Of a stretch of DNA of 37,626 nucleotides, positions 25,004-31,549 are shown piece by piece (position 1 is the stretch's first letter; every line of letters begins with the position of its first letter). Below the pieces are notes generated by a model. The model saw nothing but the letters and a program-made list of their open reading frames with translations. It had not been told where the DNA came from and did no database searches. The stretch covers positions 1 to 37,626 of IMG/VR virus record IMGVR_UViG_3300047551_000892; one strand, given 5' to 3'. The position numbers and the translations under genes were made by a program. Origin of the DNA: a virus.

Positions 25004-26557
25004 ATGCCTTATAGCTCCTCTAATGGCAAGCAATACACAATAGACCTCATAAACCGAATCAATCCAAAAACAGTTTTAGATATTGGCGCGGGCAGCGGAA
25101 CATATGCCGCTTATAAGAAACAAGGTCAGCATTGGAGCGCTATAGAGATCTGGCAGCCAAATATTGAGCAGTTCAACCTTAAAAGCCTTTATGACGAAGT
25201 AATCTGCGGCGATGCTAGAGACATAGATTTCGGTGTTTATGATTTAGTGATTCTTGGTGACGTTCTTGAGCATATGTCTAAAGACGAAGCAAAAGCGCTT
25301 CTCGACAAATGCAAAAAATCTAAATACCTCATTGTCAGCATTCCTCTCGGCCATTACCCGCAAGACGAATACGAAGGCAATCCTTACGAAAAGCATGTCA
25401 CTGACAACTGGTCACAGACAGAATTTATAGAGACTTTTGGGAATCCGTGGCAAGAACATCAAGAAGGCGAAATCGGTGTTTTTGTTTACCGCAACCTAAA
25501 GATTTGCATCTACGCAATCTCAAAAAACGAAGAGCAATTTGTTAAGCGATGGTCAGATTCGTGTAAGGATGCAGATCTTGTCTTGTTAGCCGATACCGGG
25601 TCAACAGATAGAACCGCAAGCCTTGCTAGAGAATGTGGCGTTACGGTTTATGACATATCGGTAAAGCCCTGGCGATTTGATATGGCTCGGGATACGGCGC
25701 TTTGCCTTATTCCTGGCGATTACGATGTTTGTATATCGTTAGACATTGACGAGGTTATGGAGCCCGGCTGGCGGGAAGAGATTGAACGGGTATGGGAGCC
25801 TGAAACAACTAGGCTGCGCTACAAGTTTGACTGGGGTCAAAACATTCTTTTTTACTACGAAAAAATCCATCATCGAGTTGGCTATCACTGGCACCACCCG
25901 GTCCATGAATATCCAAGACCAGATCAGCGAACAAACGAAGTCTATGCCCATACCGACAAACTATTAGTTTCTCATCATCCTGATCCAACGAAAAGCCGTG
26001 GGCAATATTTAGACCTGCTCAGGATGGCAGTAAAAGAAGATCCAACATGCCCAAGAAATGCCTTTTACTTTGCCCGTGAGCTTACTTTTTATAATCTTTG
26101 GGATGAGGCTATTCAAGCATTGCATACTTACTTAGAAAATCCCAAAGCGGATTGGCCTAACGAACGTTGCTATGCGATGCGTTTACTAGGCAAATCTCAT
26201 GATGCAAGAGGCGAGCATTGGGAAGCTCTCAAGTGGTACAGAATGGCGGTGGCCGAGGCTCCTGGAACGCGTGAACCTTGGGTTGATGCGGCTATGTCTT
26301 TTTACTCTAAGCATATGTGGAAAGAATGCTTTCACGCGGCTACAATGGCTTTAGAGATCAAAGACAAGCAGTTGGTTTATACCTGCGATCCTGAAGTATG
26401 GGGATCTAAGCCTTATGATCTAGCAGCAATCTCTGCCCACAATCTTGGGCTCAAAGACGAAGCGATACGATACGGGCAAGCGGCGGTAGATTTATCGCCG
26501 GGTGATGAACGACTCGCTAGGAATCTTGAATATTATGGAATCGCAAACGCTGCTTAA
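25004..26557 (+). CDS. fusion of methyltransferase, GT2 glycosyltransferase and TPR region
   Basis: The 517-residue protein has three parts. Residues 1-160 are a class I methyltransferase with motif I VLDIGAGSGTY (24-34) and DLVILGDVLEHMS (about 76-88). Residues 165-340 are a GT-A family 2 glycosyltransferase with ICIYAISKNEEQFVKRW, LLADTGSTDRTASLA and a DxD motif DID at 247-249. Residues 350-510 are helical TPR-like repeats (FYFARELTFYNLWDEAIQAL, YRMAVAEAPGTREPWVDAAM). The enzyme may glycosylate and methylate a phage fibre or host surface sugar. The target is unknown and the role is inferred from the position between fibre and lysis genes. Confidence 0.85.
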   Translation: MPYSSSNGKQYTIDLINRINPKTVLDIGAGSGTYAAYKKQGQHWSAIEIWQPNIEQFNLKSLYDEVICGDARDIDFGVYDLVILGDVLEHMSKDEAKALLDKCKKSKYLIVSIPLGHYPQDEYEGNPYEKHVTDNWSQTEFIETFGNPWQEHQEGEIGVFVYRNLKICIYAISKNEEQFVKRWSDSCKDADLVLLADTGSTDRTASLARECGVTVYDISVKPWRFDMARDTALCLIPGDYDVCISLDIDEVMEPGWREEIERVWEPETTRLRYKFDWGQNILFYYEKIHHRVGYHWHHPVHEYPRPDQRTNEVYAHTDKLLVSHHPDPTKSRGQYLDLLRMAVKEDPTCPRNAFYFARELTFYNLWDEAIQALHTYLENPKADWPNERCYAMRLLGKSHDARGEHWEALKWYRMAVAEAPGTREPWVDAAMSFYSKHMWKECFHAATMALEIKDKQLVYTCDPEVWGSKPYDLAAISAHNLGLKDEAIRYGQAAVDLSPGDERLARNLEYYGIANAA

Positions 26558-26768
26558 TATCGCTTTTGGCGCTGTTTCAGCTCTTTTCGGCTGGATTTTT
26601 CGAATCATCTGGGAAGCCGTGAAAGAAATGCAGCGTGATCTGCGCGATCTTGAGAAAGATTTACCACATTCCTACGCGCTTAAAAAAGACTATGAAGCAG
26701 ACATTCACGAAATCAAAGTAATGCTTGGAAAAATCTTCGACAAACTTGATAGCAAGCAAGACAAATGA
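26535..26768 (+). CDS. membrane-anchored coiled-coil protein, lysis region
   Basis: A 77-residue protein from ATG 26535 has an N-terminal hydrophobic segment (LLNIAFGAVSALFGWIFRII) and a charged coiled coil (VKEMQRDLRDLEKDLPHSYA, then DIHEIKVMLGKIFDKLDSK). The topology is a short N-terminal membrane anchor with a soluble tail. It overlaps the end of the glycosyltransferase gene by 23 bases. It sits two genes before a holin and may modulate lysis (holin-like, antiholin or spanin-like). No lipobox is present, so a standard o-spanin is unlikely. Upstream in-frame ATGs at 26502 and 26505 lack a site. Confidence 0.6.
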   Translation: MESQTLLNIAFGAVSALFGWIFRIIWEAVKEMQRDLRDLEKDLPHSYALKKDYEADIHEIKVMLGKIFDKLDSKQDK

Positions 26769-27034
26769 ATTGGTCAGACGTTCTCAAAGCAGTCATTCCT
26801 GTAATCGTTGCTTCGCTAGCTTGGTTGCTAGGTCAAGTTGCAGATTTCTCGACGCGGCTGACAAAGATTGAGGGCTCCATGCCGGCGCTTATCACGAAGG
26901 AAGGCGTTCCTACTGACAGCCCGATCAGCGCAGAGAAACGGGCGATGCAAAAAGAGCAACTGATGCAGCATATCAACGAGCTGCAAGTAAAAGTCAGGCT
27001 TTTGGAAGAGCGCGAGAGGTTAACTAAGAAATGA
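26765..27034 (+). CDS. second membrane-anchored coiled-coil protein, lysis region
   Basis: The 89-residue product repeats the design of its upstream neighbour: an N-terminal membrane segment (VLKAVIPVIVASLAWLLGQV) followed by a soluble coiled coil. The coiled coil is strongest at KEQLMQHINELQVKVRLLEE. A short loop GVPTDSPISAEKRAM lies between. The start overlaps the previous stop by four bases and the stop overlaps the holin start. A role in the lysis apparatus, for example as an i-spanin-like or holin-regulating partner, is inferred from neighbours only. Confidence 0.6.
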   Translation: MNWSDVLKAVIPVIVASLAWLLGQVADFSTRLTKIEGSMPALITKEGVPTDSPISAEKRAMQKEQLMQHINELQVKVRLLEERERLTKK

Positions 27035-27513
27035 TGACTTTGCTTTCGTCGCTTCTCTCATTCCTGGCCGGCGGCGTTCCCAGGTTGCTTGACATTTGGC
27101 AAGACTCGAAAGACAAAGCGCACGAGCTACAGCTTGCTCAGATGCAGATTGAGCGCGAATTAGAGCTGGCAAAAGAGGGCTTTGCAGCTCAACAGCGGGT
27201 CGAGGAGATACGAACGGAACAGGTTCAGATACAAGCGCAAGCAGACGAGATGAAAGCGCTCTACGCGCACGATATAGCCCTTGGCGACGGTGTTTCGCAG
27301 TGGGTAAAGAATCTTCGCGCTCTTGTTAGGCCGGTAATTACTTATGGCATGTTTGGGCTGCTGGTCTTTGTTGATGTTGCTGGCTTTTGGTACGCGTGGA
27401 CAATGAACGTACCGTTTGATCAAATGCTCAATCAGCTTTGGGATGATGAGACGCAGCAGATCTGGGCTGCAATCATTGCATTCCACTTTGGAAGCCGAGC
27501 ATTTGCAAAGTAA
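27031..27513 (+). CDS. holin, GTA 3-TM type
   Basis: The 160-residue protein resembles the GTA-type three-transmembrane holin family. It has an N-terminal hydrophobic start (LLSSLLSFLAGGVPRLLDIW) and a long helical Glu/Gln-rich linker. Two hydrophobic segments follow, LVRPVITYGMFGLLVFVDVA with FWYAW, and then TQQIWAAIIAFHFGSRAF. The block WVKNLRALVRP...W..D..Q..WAAIIAFHFGSR is characteristic. Holins make timed holes in the inner membrane that release the endolysin. The gene overlaps the lysozyme gene, so the two are coupled. Confidence 0.85.
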   Translation: MMTLLSSLLSFLAGGVPRLLDIWQDSKDKAHELQLAQMQIERELELAKEGFAAQQRVEEIRTEQVQIQAQADEMKALYAHDIALGDGVSQWVKNLRALVRPVITYGMFGLLVFVDVAGFWYAWTMNVPFDQMLNQLWDDETQQIWAAIIAFHFGSRAFAK

Positions 27514-27976
27514 GTCTTTGGAGATGCTCAAGCATCACGAGGGCGTAAGGCTTAGACCTTACCGCTGCCCAGCGAGACTGTGGACAATCGGCGTAGGTCA
27601 CGTTATCGACCCATCACACATAAGGGTGAAGTTTGAAGAGAGGCTCTCTTTACCGATCCCAAACGGATGGGATAGAACGCTCACGATGGCAGAAGTCGAT
27701 GAGATTCTGGCGGCGGATTTACAGGCATTTGAGGCTGGCGTTCGCCGATTATTTCCTGCTGGCCTTACTCCTAATCGCTCTGATGCACTCACCAGCTTTG
27801 GGTTCAATGTTGGATTAGGTAACCTTCAAAGATCGACGATCCGAATGCGGCATAACCGTGGTGATTACGCTGGAGCCGCGCAAGCATTCATGATGTGGAC
27901 AAAAGCTGCTGGCAAAGAGTTACCAGGATTGGTAAAGCGTAGGCGCGATGAATCTATGCTTTATTTAGCCGGATAA
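27503..27976 (+). CDS. lysozyme/endolysin, GH24 (T4 type)
   Basis: The protein is 157 residues from TTG 27503, chosen because GGAAG lies 8 bases upstream. The first ATG (27524) has GGAG directly touching it, and earlier in-frame ATGs (27443) lie inside holin coding. Catalytic residues fit E-8aa-D/C-5aa-T: Glu13 in HHEG, Cys22 in YRCPA, Thr28 in WTIGVGH. Cys in place of Asp is a known variant of this family. SFGFNVGLGNLQRSTI and the final KRRRDESMLYL are also typical. No signal peptide is seen, so export depends on the holin. The last 23 bases overlap the convergent minus-strand gene. Confidence 0.9.
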   Translation: MQSKSLEMLKHHEGVRLRPYRCPARLWTIGVGHVIDPSHIRVKFEERLSLPIPNGWDRTLTMAEVDEILAADLQAFEAGVRRLFPAGLTPNRSDALTSFGFNVGLGNLQRSTIRMRHNRGDYAGAAQAFMMWTKAAGKELPGLVKRRRDESMLYLAG

Positions 27977-28310
27977 GAGCGTCTTTCACCATTTGGCCGA
28001 CGCTCTCGCCGTGATGTTTTGCTATCTGCTCGATGAGCGGAAGCCGCCGAGTCTTAGGCTTCGATAAAAGCCAGTGAGCCCAATCCTCGACGACCAGCGG
28101 CATAACTTTTTCATAAGCTGCCGCAATTTCCTGTCGATCACTGCTGGTTACCTGCTTGATGGTCGAGATCCAGTTCTCCGAGTGACCACGCTCGAAATGC
28201 TTTATGTTTTTCGATGGTGTCTTCGCATTCGGTTGAGGGCGGCTTCCAGCCGTACTGTCGCCAGATTTCCTCGACGGGCTTGAAGGTTCTGGGGGTTCTT
28301 TGCTCTGCAA
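27954..28310 (-). CDS. small phage protein, C-terminal frame of probable frameshifted gene
   Basis: A 118-codon minus-strand frame. Its C-terminal part, from about residue 36 (HFERGHSENWISTIKQVTSS), then KVMPLVVEDWAHWLLSKPKT and RRLPLIEQIAKHHGESVGQM, looks like an authentic helical protein. Its N-terminal 34 residues (MQSKEPPEPSSPSRKSGDST) are Pro/Ser-rich and look like a shadow of the other frame. The overlapping 63-codon frame at 28138-28329 has the better start. Removal of one A in the A5 run (28207-28211) would join the two into about 124 residues. The gene ends the leftward recombination operon and overlaps the lysozyme end. Confidence 0.55.
   Translation of the reverse strand: MQSKEPPEPSSPSRKSGDSTAGSRPQPNAKTPSKNIKHFERGHSENWISTIKQVTSSDRQEIAAAYEKVMPLVVEDWAHWLLSKPKTRRLPLIEQIAKHHGESVGQMVKDALIRLNKA
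27976..28006. terminator. possible bidirectional terminator at convergence point
   Basis: AGAGCGTC (27976-27983) and GACGCTCT (27999-28006) form a perfect 8-bp inverted repeat with a 15-base loop. It begins on the last base of the lysozyme stop codon, exactly where rightward and leftward operons converge. Neither side has a long T-run, so a strong intrinsic terminator is not shown. The repeat also lies within the coding end of the minus-strand gene and could be chance or an mRNA stabiliser. Confidence 0.35.
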
Positions 28311-28329
28311 TTAACTCTCTCCAGCTCAT
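28138..28329 (-). CDS. small phage protein, N-terminal frame of probable frameshifted gene
   Basis: This 63-codon frame begins MSWRELIAEQRTPRTFKPVE, then EIWRQYGWKPPS, with an ATGA overlap to the YqaJ stop, a strong coupling signal. After about residue 40 the sequence (AFRAWSLGELDLDHQAGNQQ) loses plausibility, while the other frame becomes protein-like. The switch point coincides with an A5 run (28207-28211). I think both frames are parts of one gene, split by a one-base insertion, a sequencing error or, less likely, a +1 recoding event. Function is unknown. Confidence 0.5.
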   Translation of the reverse strand: MSWRELIAEQRTPRTFKPVEEIWRQYGWKPPSTECEDTIEKHKAFRAWSLGELDLDHQAGNQQ

Positions 28330-28916
28330 CCTAATTTCCTTTGCATTGTGTCAACTTCCGTTAAAAAAGTCATTACATCTGCTTCTAAATCGGCAATGTC
28401 TTTGGGATCTGGCTCGAACCTAACCACAAACATCTGTAAATGCTCAGGCAACCGTGGGTCAAACGATACAAAATCAACCCACTTTCTACCCGTACAGGCG
28501 AGCTGAGCAAGCATCTGATTCTTGTGTTCGGAAGGTACGGTTCCCTTCATCATCCAATTTAGATGCGTCGACGTTTTCGGGCATTTAATTTCGAGTAACC
28601 CGTCCGTCCAAACCAAACCATCAGGCGACGCTGAAAACGATGCAATCGTAGGATGGTCAACAATAGCAACCTGCTCAACCCAGATGCTTGTTCTGATCTC
28701 ATACGCAGCCCTTGCTAGCGGTTCGCTTGCGGTTCCCCATTCCATATAAGCGTTGGTAAAAGACTCGATTGGAGAGCCTGTAAGACGCTCTGTAATGATG
28801 TCTGCAATGTAATTGGCTCGCGTTGCGGTTCCGGCTTTAGCGCGAGCATCCGATACCCTGGATGCTGTGACTTTACCAAGACGGGCGAGTTTCCATTCCT
28901 CGGTTCCCTGCTCCAT
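28326..28916 (-). CDS. YqaJ-like recombination exonuclease
   Basis: The 196-residue protein matches the YqaJ/lambda-exonuclease family (PD-(D/E)XK fold). Motifs are EEWKLARLGKVTASRVSDA at the N-terminus, YMEWGTASEPLARAAYE (about 56-72), SPDGLVWTDGLLEIKCPK (about 96-113, carrying Asp and Glu-x-Lys) and KNQMLAQLACTGRKW (about 131-145). It digests duplex DNA ends 5' to 3' to produce 3' overhangs. The nearby ERF protein would anneal these, forming an exonuclease-annealase pair with SSB. The start codon overlaps the SSB stop. Confidence 0.92.
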   Translation of the reverse strand: MEQGTEEWKLARLGKVTASRVSDARAKAGTATRANYIADIITERLTGSPIESFTNAYMEWGTASEPLARAAYEIRTSIWVEQVAIVDHPTIASFSASPDGLVWTDGLLEIKCPKTSTHLNWMMKGTVPSEHKNQMLAQLACTGRKWVDFVSFDPRLPEHLQMFVVRFEPDPKDIADLEADVMTFLTEVDTMQRKLG

Positions 28917-29287
28917 CAGAACGGAACCTCATCATCATTGTCGACCTCGGCTTTAGGCCTACCGCTCAACATCTGCATCTGGTCAGCAACAATCTCGGTT
29001 GTGTACTTATCGTTACCGTTTTTGTCTGTCCATTTTCGAGTTTCTATCCTTCCCTCAACGTAAACCTGAGAGCCTTTCTTTACATACTTATCGACGATCT
29101 CGGCCAGCTTTCCCCAAAAGACAATACGATGCCATTCTGTCTTTTCCTGTCGTGTACCGTCTTGCTGCTTCCAAGAGTGTTTAGTTGCCAACACCAGGGT
29201 GCAAACCGCAACTCCGGCATCTGTGTATTTCGTCTCCGGATCTTTGCCGGCATTACCGATGATGATCGCTTTATTTACTGAACCCAT
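28916..29287 (-). CDS. ssb: single-stranded DNA-binding protein
   Basis: The 123-residue OB-fold protein begins MGSVNKAIIIGNAGKDPETK. It has the classical WHRIVFWGKLAEIVDKYVKK and QVYVEGRIETRKWTDKNG blocks and an acidic C-terminal tip DNDDEVPF. The tip recruits replication and recombination partners in bacterial SSBs. It is shorter than host SSBs because the linker is short. Located between a YbcO-like nuclease and YqaJ, it belongs to the recombination set. Confidence 0.96.
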   Translation of the reverse strand: MGSVNKAIIIGNAGKDPETKYTDAGVAVCTLVLATKHSWKQQDGTRQEKTEWHRIVFWGKLAEIVDKYVKKGSQVYVEGRIETRKWTDKNGNDKYTTEIVADQMQMLSGRPKAEVDNDDEVPF

Positions 29288-29562
29288 AACTTTCCTCTTT
29301 CAAATAAAAACCCGATTGTTTTGCGGTGGGCTTCTTCCCACATCGCTTCTTTCTCTTGTTTGTTCATCCGATGCCCTTGGTCTATAGCCATGTGACAGCG
29401 ATAACACAGGGCGGCAATCCTGTAGTCATGAGCCTTAATCCCTTTTCCTTTCCCGTCGCGTAGCTGGTTGCTGTGCGCGGCTACGACGGTTCCATCTTCC
29501 GCGCCGCACAACGCGCATTCAAACTCACGAACGGTTTCTAATAGTTTCTGATTTCTATACAA
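29275..29562 (-). CDS. YbcO-like (DUF1364) nuclease
   Basis: The 95-residue protein carries a zinc-binding pattern of YbcO/DUF1364 endonucleases: FECALCG (CxxC, about 15-21), then VVAAHSNQLRDGKGKGIKAH (about 26-45) and AALCYRCHMAIDQGHR (CxxCH, about 50-65). These small metal-dependent nucleases are common in phage recombination regions. They may cut branched DNA or process recombination intermediates. Its stop lies 12 bases inside the SSB start, so translation is coupled. Confidence 0.8.
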   Translation of the reverse strand: MYRNQKLLETVREFECALCGAEDGTVVAAHSNQLRDGKGKGIKAHDYRIAALCYRCHMAIDQGHRMNKQEKEAMWEEAHRKTIGFLFERGKLWVQ

Positions 29563-29869
29563 GCTTCATCTCCGCTCTGTTGGACGCTTCCTGAGACCTC
29601 CAGACCTCGATGTGAGCCTGGGCTGAAATCATTTTCCATCTTAGAGCTTCTTCTTGCTCTACGGCCTTTTTAAGCTCTTCTAAAAGCTCTTTGTAATCCT
29701 TATGCGCGTAAGCGTCACGCTCTTGAGCTGCAACTGATCCTTCCATGTCTTGCATCAGCAGAGCTTTTTTTACCTTGCGAAATTCCTCGAGGTAAACGCG
29801 CTCTGCTTTTGCTTTTGCAATCAGCTCGGAATGCTTGTAGATGAATTCAACTGCTTTATTCGGAGTCAT
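29555..29869 (-). CDS. hypothetical helical phage protein
   Basis: The 104-residue protein is entirely helical and charged (KAVEFIYKHSELIAKAKAER, LEELKKAVEQEEALRWKMIS, WRSQEASNRAEMKL). It has no catalytic motif. It lies between ERF and the YbcO-like nuclease in the leftward operon and overlaps both neighbours by 8-14 bases. Similar short coiled-coil proteins are common beside phage single-strand annealing genes, but I cannot name a function. Confidence 0.65.
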   Translation of the reverse strand: MTPNKAVEFIYKHSELIAKAKAERVYLEEFRKVKKALLMQDMEGSVAAQERDAYAHKDYKELLEELKKAVEQEEALRWKMISAQAHIEVWRSQEASNRAEMKLV

Positions 29870-30056
29870 ATTTGGCTTTTTGCTTCATCATTTCTTGCGC
29901 TACAAGATAAGCAGTTTCCGCTGCATCCTCATAAATTTTTTCCAACTGTGGATCTTCGCCAAGGCCTTCTTCGTTATACAAATCAACTGAGTTTTTGTAC
30001 GTTGCAATAAGAGCTTGACTGGCAAAATAATCAAGCAATTTCATGTTTTTTATCAT
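29856..30056 (-). CDS. hypothetical acidic small protein
   Basis: The 66-residue protein begins MIKNMKLLDYFASQALIATY and is acidic and helical (GEDPQLEKIYEDAAETAYLV). Its ATG overlaps the ERF stop (ATGA). An internal Met at position 5 is an alternative start. This type of short protein, with an LDYFA-x-QAL opening, is frequent in phage early operons, but its role is not known to me. Confidence 0.65.
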   Translation of the reverse strand: MIKNMKLLDYFASQALIATYKNSVDLYNEEGLGEDPQLEKIYEDAAETAYLVAQEMMKQKAKYDSE

Positions 30057-30652
30057 TTGATCCCCAATGCAGTTTTACGTTGATCTTTAGCGGCAACAAT
30101 TGCTTTCTGTAATTCAGGCTGGCCTTTGTATTCAGTGTGTAACGCTTCGTAGACTTCTCTCAGCGTTTCTTTTGTGGCTCCGGCGATCAGCATCAGTTTG
30201 TCGGTGAATTCAGGCGTATGCGCTTTTACTTCATGCGTGGTTGCGTCAGCGTCGTTATCGCCTTCTGTAGGAATGCAAAAAGTCTGAAACGCTGCGTACT
30301 TGTAAGCTGCGCTCATCGCTTTATTCGTCGCTTTGTCGCCGCTATCCATTGCTTCGCCAAACGTTTTAACTGTGTGTTTTGTTCCATCGTGTGACGAGAC
30401 AAAATCAAACTCAACCTCGACCACGACATAAAACAGCGAAGATCCGCTTTTGCCCATACGCTCGCTAACCTCACGAGCAATCACACGAGGCAGGATTACT
30501 AACCCATGCTTGCTGATGATCGGAGCAAGCGCGTTGTAAACATCATCTATCCCGCGAAACCCGTAGCCCTGCTGAGTGTTTCTGCGGTCTTTAGCAATAC
30601 CTTGCTGGCAAAGGTCATGAGAGACTTTGGCGATTAAGTTGTAGACGTTCAT
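30053..30652 (-). CDS. erf: ERF-family single-strand annealing protein
   Basis: The protein is 199 residues from the ATG at 30652, chosen because AAAGGAAC lies 6-8 bases upstream. Upstream in-frame Mets fall in other genes. Residues 1-150 form the ERF core: LIAKVSHDLCQQGIAKDRRN, GYGFRGIDDVYNALAPII, LPRVIAREVSERMGKSGSS. The signature GDKATNKAMSAAYKYAAFQT is followed by FCIPTEGD. ERF proteins pair complementary single strands during phage recombination and genome circularisation. It acts with the YqaJ exonuclease and SSB of the same operon. The C-terminal 50 residues are a helical tail. Confidence 0.93.
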   Translation of the reverse strand: MNVYNLIAKVSHDLCQQGIAKDRRNTQQGYGFRGIDDVYNALAPIISKHGLVILPRVIAREVSERMGKSGSSLFYVVVEVEFDFVSSHDGTKHTVKTFGEAMDSGDKATNKAMSAAYKYAAFQTFCIPTEGDNDADATTHEVKAHTPEFTDKLMLIAGATKETLREVYEALHTEYKGQPELQKAIVAAKDQRKTALGIK

Positions 30653-30663
30653 GTTTGGTTCCT

Positions 30664-30741
30664 TTACTTGACGAACAGGAACATTAGAACTCCGTAAAAC
30701 ATCCCCAATGCTATGTAAGCCAGCCATTCGATTTTCCTCAT
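30664..30741 (-). CDS. 25-residue single-transmembrane peptide
   Basis: A very short frame, ATG at 30741 to TAA at 30664-30666, lies between ERF and the next gene. The peptide begins MRKIEWLAYIALGMFYGVLM and ends FLFVK. It is one hydrophobic membrane helix flanked by positive charges, typical of phage membrane microproteins. AGGAAA lies about 6 bases upstream of its ATG. Its stop is next to the AAAGGAA ribosome site of ERF, so its translation could be coupled to ERF. Function is unknown; a membrane-acting early peptide is possible. Confidence 0.55.
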   Translation of the reverse strand: MRKIEWLAYIALGMFYGVLMFLFVK

Positions 30742-30757
30742 GATTATTTCCTGTAAA

Positions 30758-30771
30758 GGGGCCGAAGCCCC
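30758..30771 (-). terminator. hairpin with UUCG tetraloop
   Basis: On the minus strand GGGGC-TTCG-GCCCC forms a perfect 5-bp stem with the extra-stable C(UUCG)G loop, just after the stop of the 118-residue gene and before the ribosome site of the 25-residue peptide. Only three T follow, so it may act as a weak attenuator or protect the mRNA 3' end rather than as a full terminator. The stem sequence is exact. Confidence 0.55.
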
Positions 30772-30776
30772 GGTTG

Positions 30777-31133
30777 TTAGCTAAGTTCTGCTGCCGAGGG
30801 AATGTATTCGTAACCCTCATCATCATCGTCAGTTCCCTTAATCCAAGTGCCTTTTTGTGATTTACTTTCAGCGTAATAAAGTTCAAACATAACGCTGGCG
30901 ATTTGGTAAAAATTTACATCTTCCAAAAAATTAAGCGCATAGTCACGCGCAAAACCTTCTGATGAAGTGTCAAAGATGTGATTGACAGCAACCAAACGCA
31001 AAGCCCTTGACAGTTCGTCAATTGAAGGTTTGCAATTGCTGCCCATGATTTGCTGCGGTATTACATTTGAGCAGATGTCACGAAACACAATCCAGGTTGC
31101 GACATTGCTAAAACCGTTATGCGCTGTTGTCAT
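30777..31133 (-). CDS. phage protein of unknown function, first gene of leftward operon
   Basis: The protein is 118 residues from ATG 31133, chosen because GGAGAAACAA lies just upstream. An ATG at 31145 in the same frame overlaps this site. The start TTAHNGFSNVATWIVFRDIC resembles a widespread small phage family with NGF.N..TW...LW. The middle (RALRLVAVNHIFDTSSEGFA, DYALNFLEDVNFYQIASVMF) is helical. The C-terminus is acidic (GTDDDDEGYEY). It is the first gene of the minus-strand operon, so it is probably expressed earliest. Function is not known. Confidence 0.7.
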   Translation of the reverse strand: MTTAHNGFSNVATWIVFRDICSNVIPQQIMGSNCKPSIDELSRALRLVAVNHIFDTSSEGFARDYALNFLEDVNFYQIASVMFELYYAESKSQKGTWIKGTDDDDEGYEYIPSAAELS

Positions 31134-31223
31134 TTGTTTCTCCATTATTTGTTGCGTAAAAGTAATGTTATACATGTCCCTAAATAAGTCACTAGCCAGC
31201 AGACGAAAGGCAGCAACCAGCAG
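31134..31223. promoter_or_regulatory. divergent intergenic region between leftward and rightward early operons
   Basis: This 90-base AT-rich gap is the only divergent junction in the window, so it should hold both early promoters. Minus strand: TATAAC (about 31170-31175) is a plausible -10, but no good -35 was found. Plus strand: TATACA (about 31170) is a plausible -10 with TTGTTG upstream at too short a spacing. CCAGCAG occurs twice (31196-31202 and 31217-31223), 21 bases apart, which could be a protein-binding pair. No operator can be named. Confidence 0.35.
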
Positions 31224-31538
31224 ATGAGCGGTAAATCACCAACACAACGATCACTACAAAAGCTCAGATCTGAAGGCTATCTCTGCCAAATCGTCGAGCG
31301 CTGGAACCCACATGCAAGGATCAGGCAGGACCTATTCGGCATAGGTGACATACTGGCTATAAAGGCCGGTGAGACGCTACTGGTACAGACTACGAGTCGA
31401 GGTAATGTTGCTGCGCGAGTGACTAAGATCCAAGAGTCGGAGCATCTGCCTACGATCCTGGCCGCAGGCTGGAAGATCACCGTTCACGGATGGGGAAAGC
31501 TAAAGGCAGGATGGACTTGCAAGATTGTGGATTTCTAA
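31224..31538 (+). CDS. PD-(D/E)XK-like nuclease/resolvase-type protein
   Basis: The 104-residue protein begins MSGKSPTQRSLQKLRSEGYL, a helix-turn lead common to small Holliday-junction-resolvase-like or VRR-NUC-like phage nucleases. It has RIRQDLFGIGDILAIKAG (Asp-x-GD block, about 35-52), then TLLVQTTSRGNVAARVTKIQ (Gln-x-T-S strand, about 54-73). These match the spacing of a PD-(D/E)XK core in which an acidic residue of GD and the downstream Q/K strand bind metal. A DNA-processing role fits the location beside replication genes. It is the first gene of the rightward early region. Confidence 0.7.
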   Translation: MSGKSPTQRSLQKLRSEGYLCQIVERWNPHARIRQDLFGIGDILAIKAGETLLVQTTSRGNVAARVTKIQESEHLPTILAAGWKITVHGWGKLKAGWTCKIVDF

Positions 31539-31549
31539 TACAATAAAAG

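Noticed and set aside
24291-26557. Possible diversity-generating retroelement acting on the fibre genes.
   Set aside because: No reverse transcriptase gene and no obvious template/variable repeat pair were found in the window.
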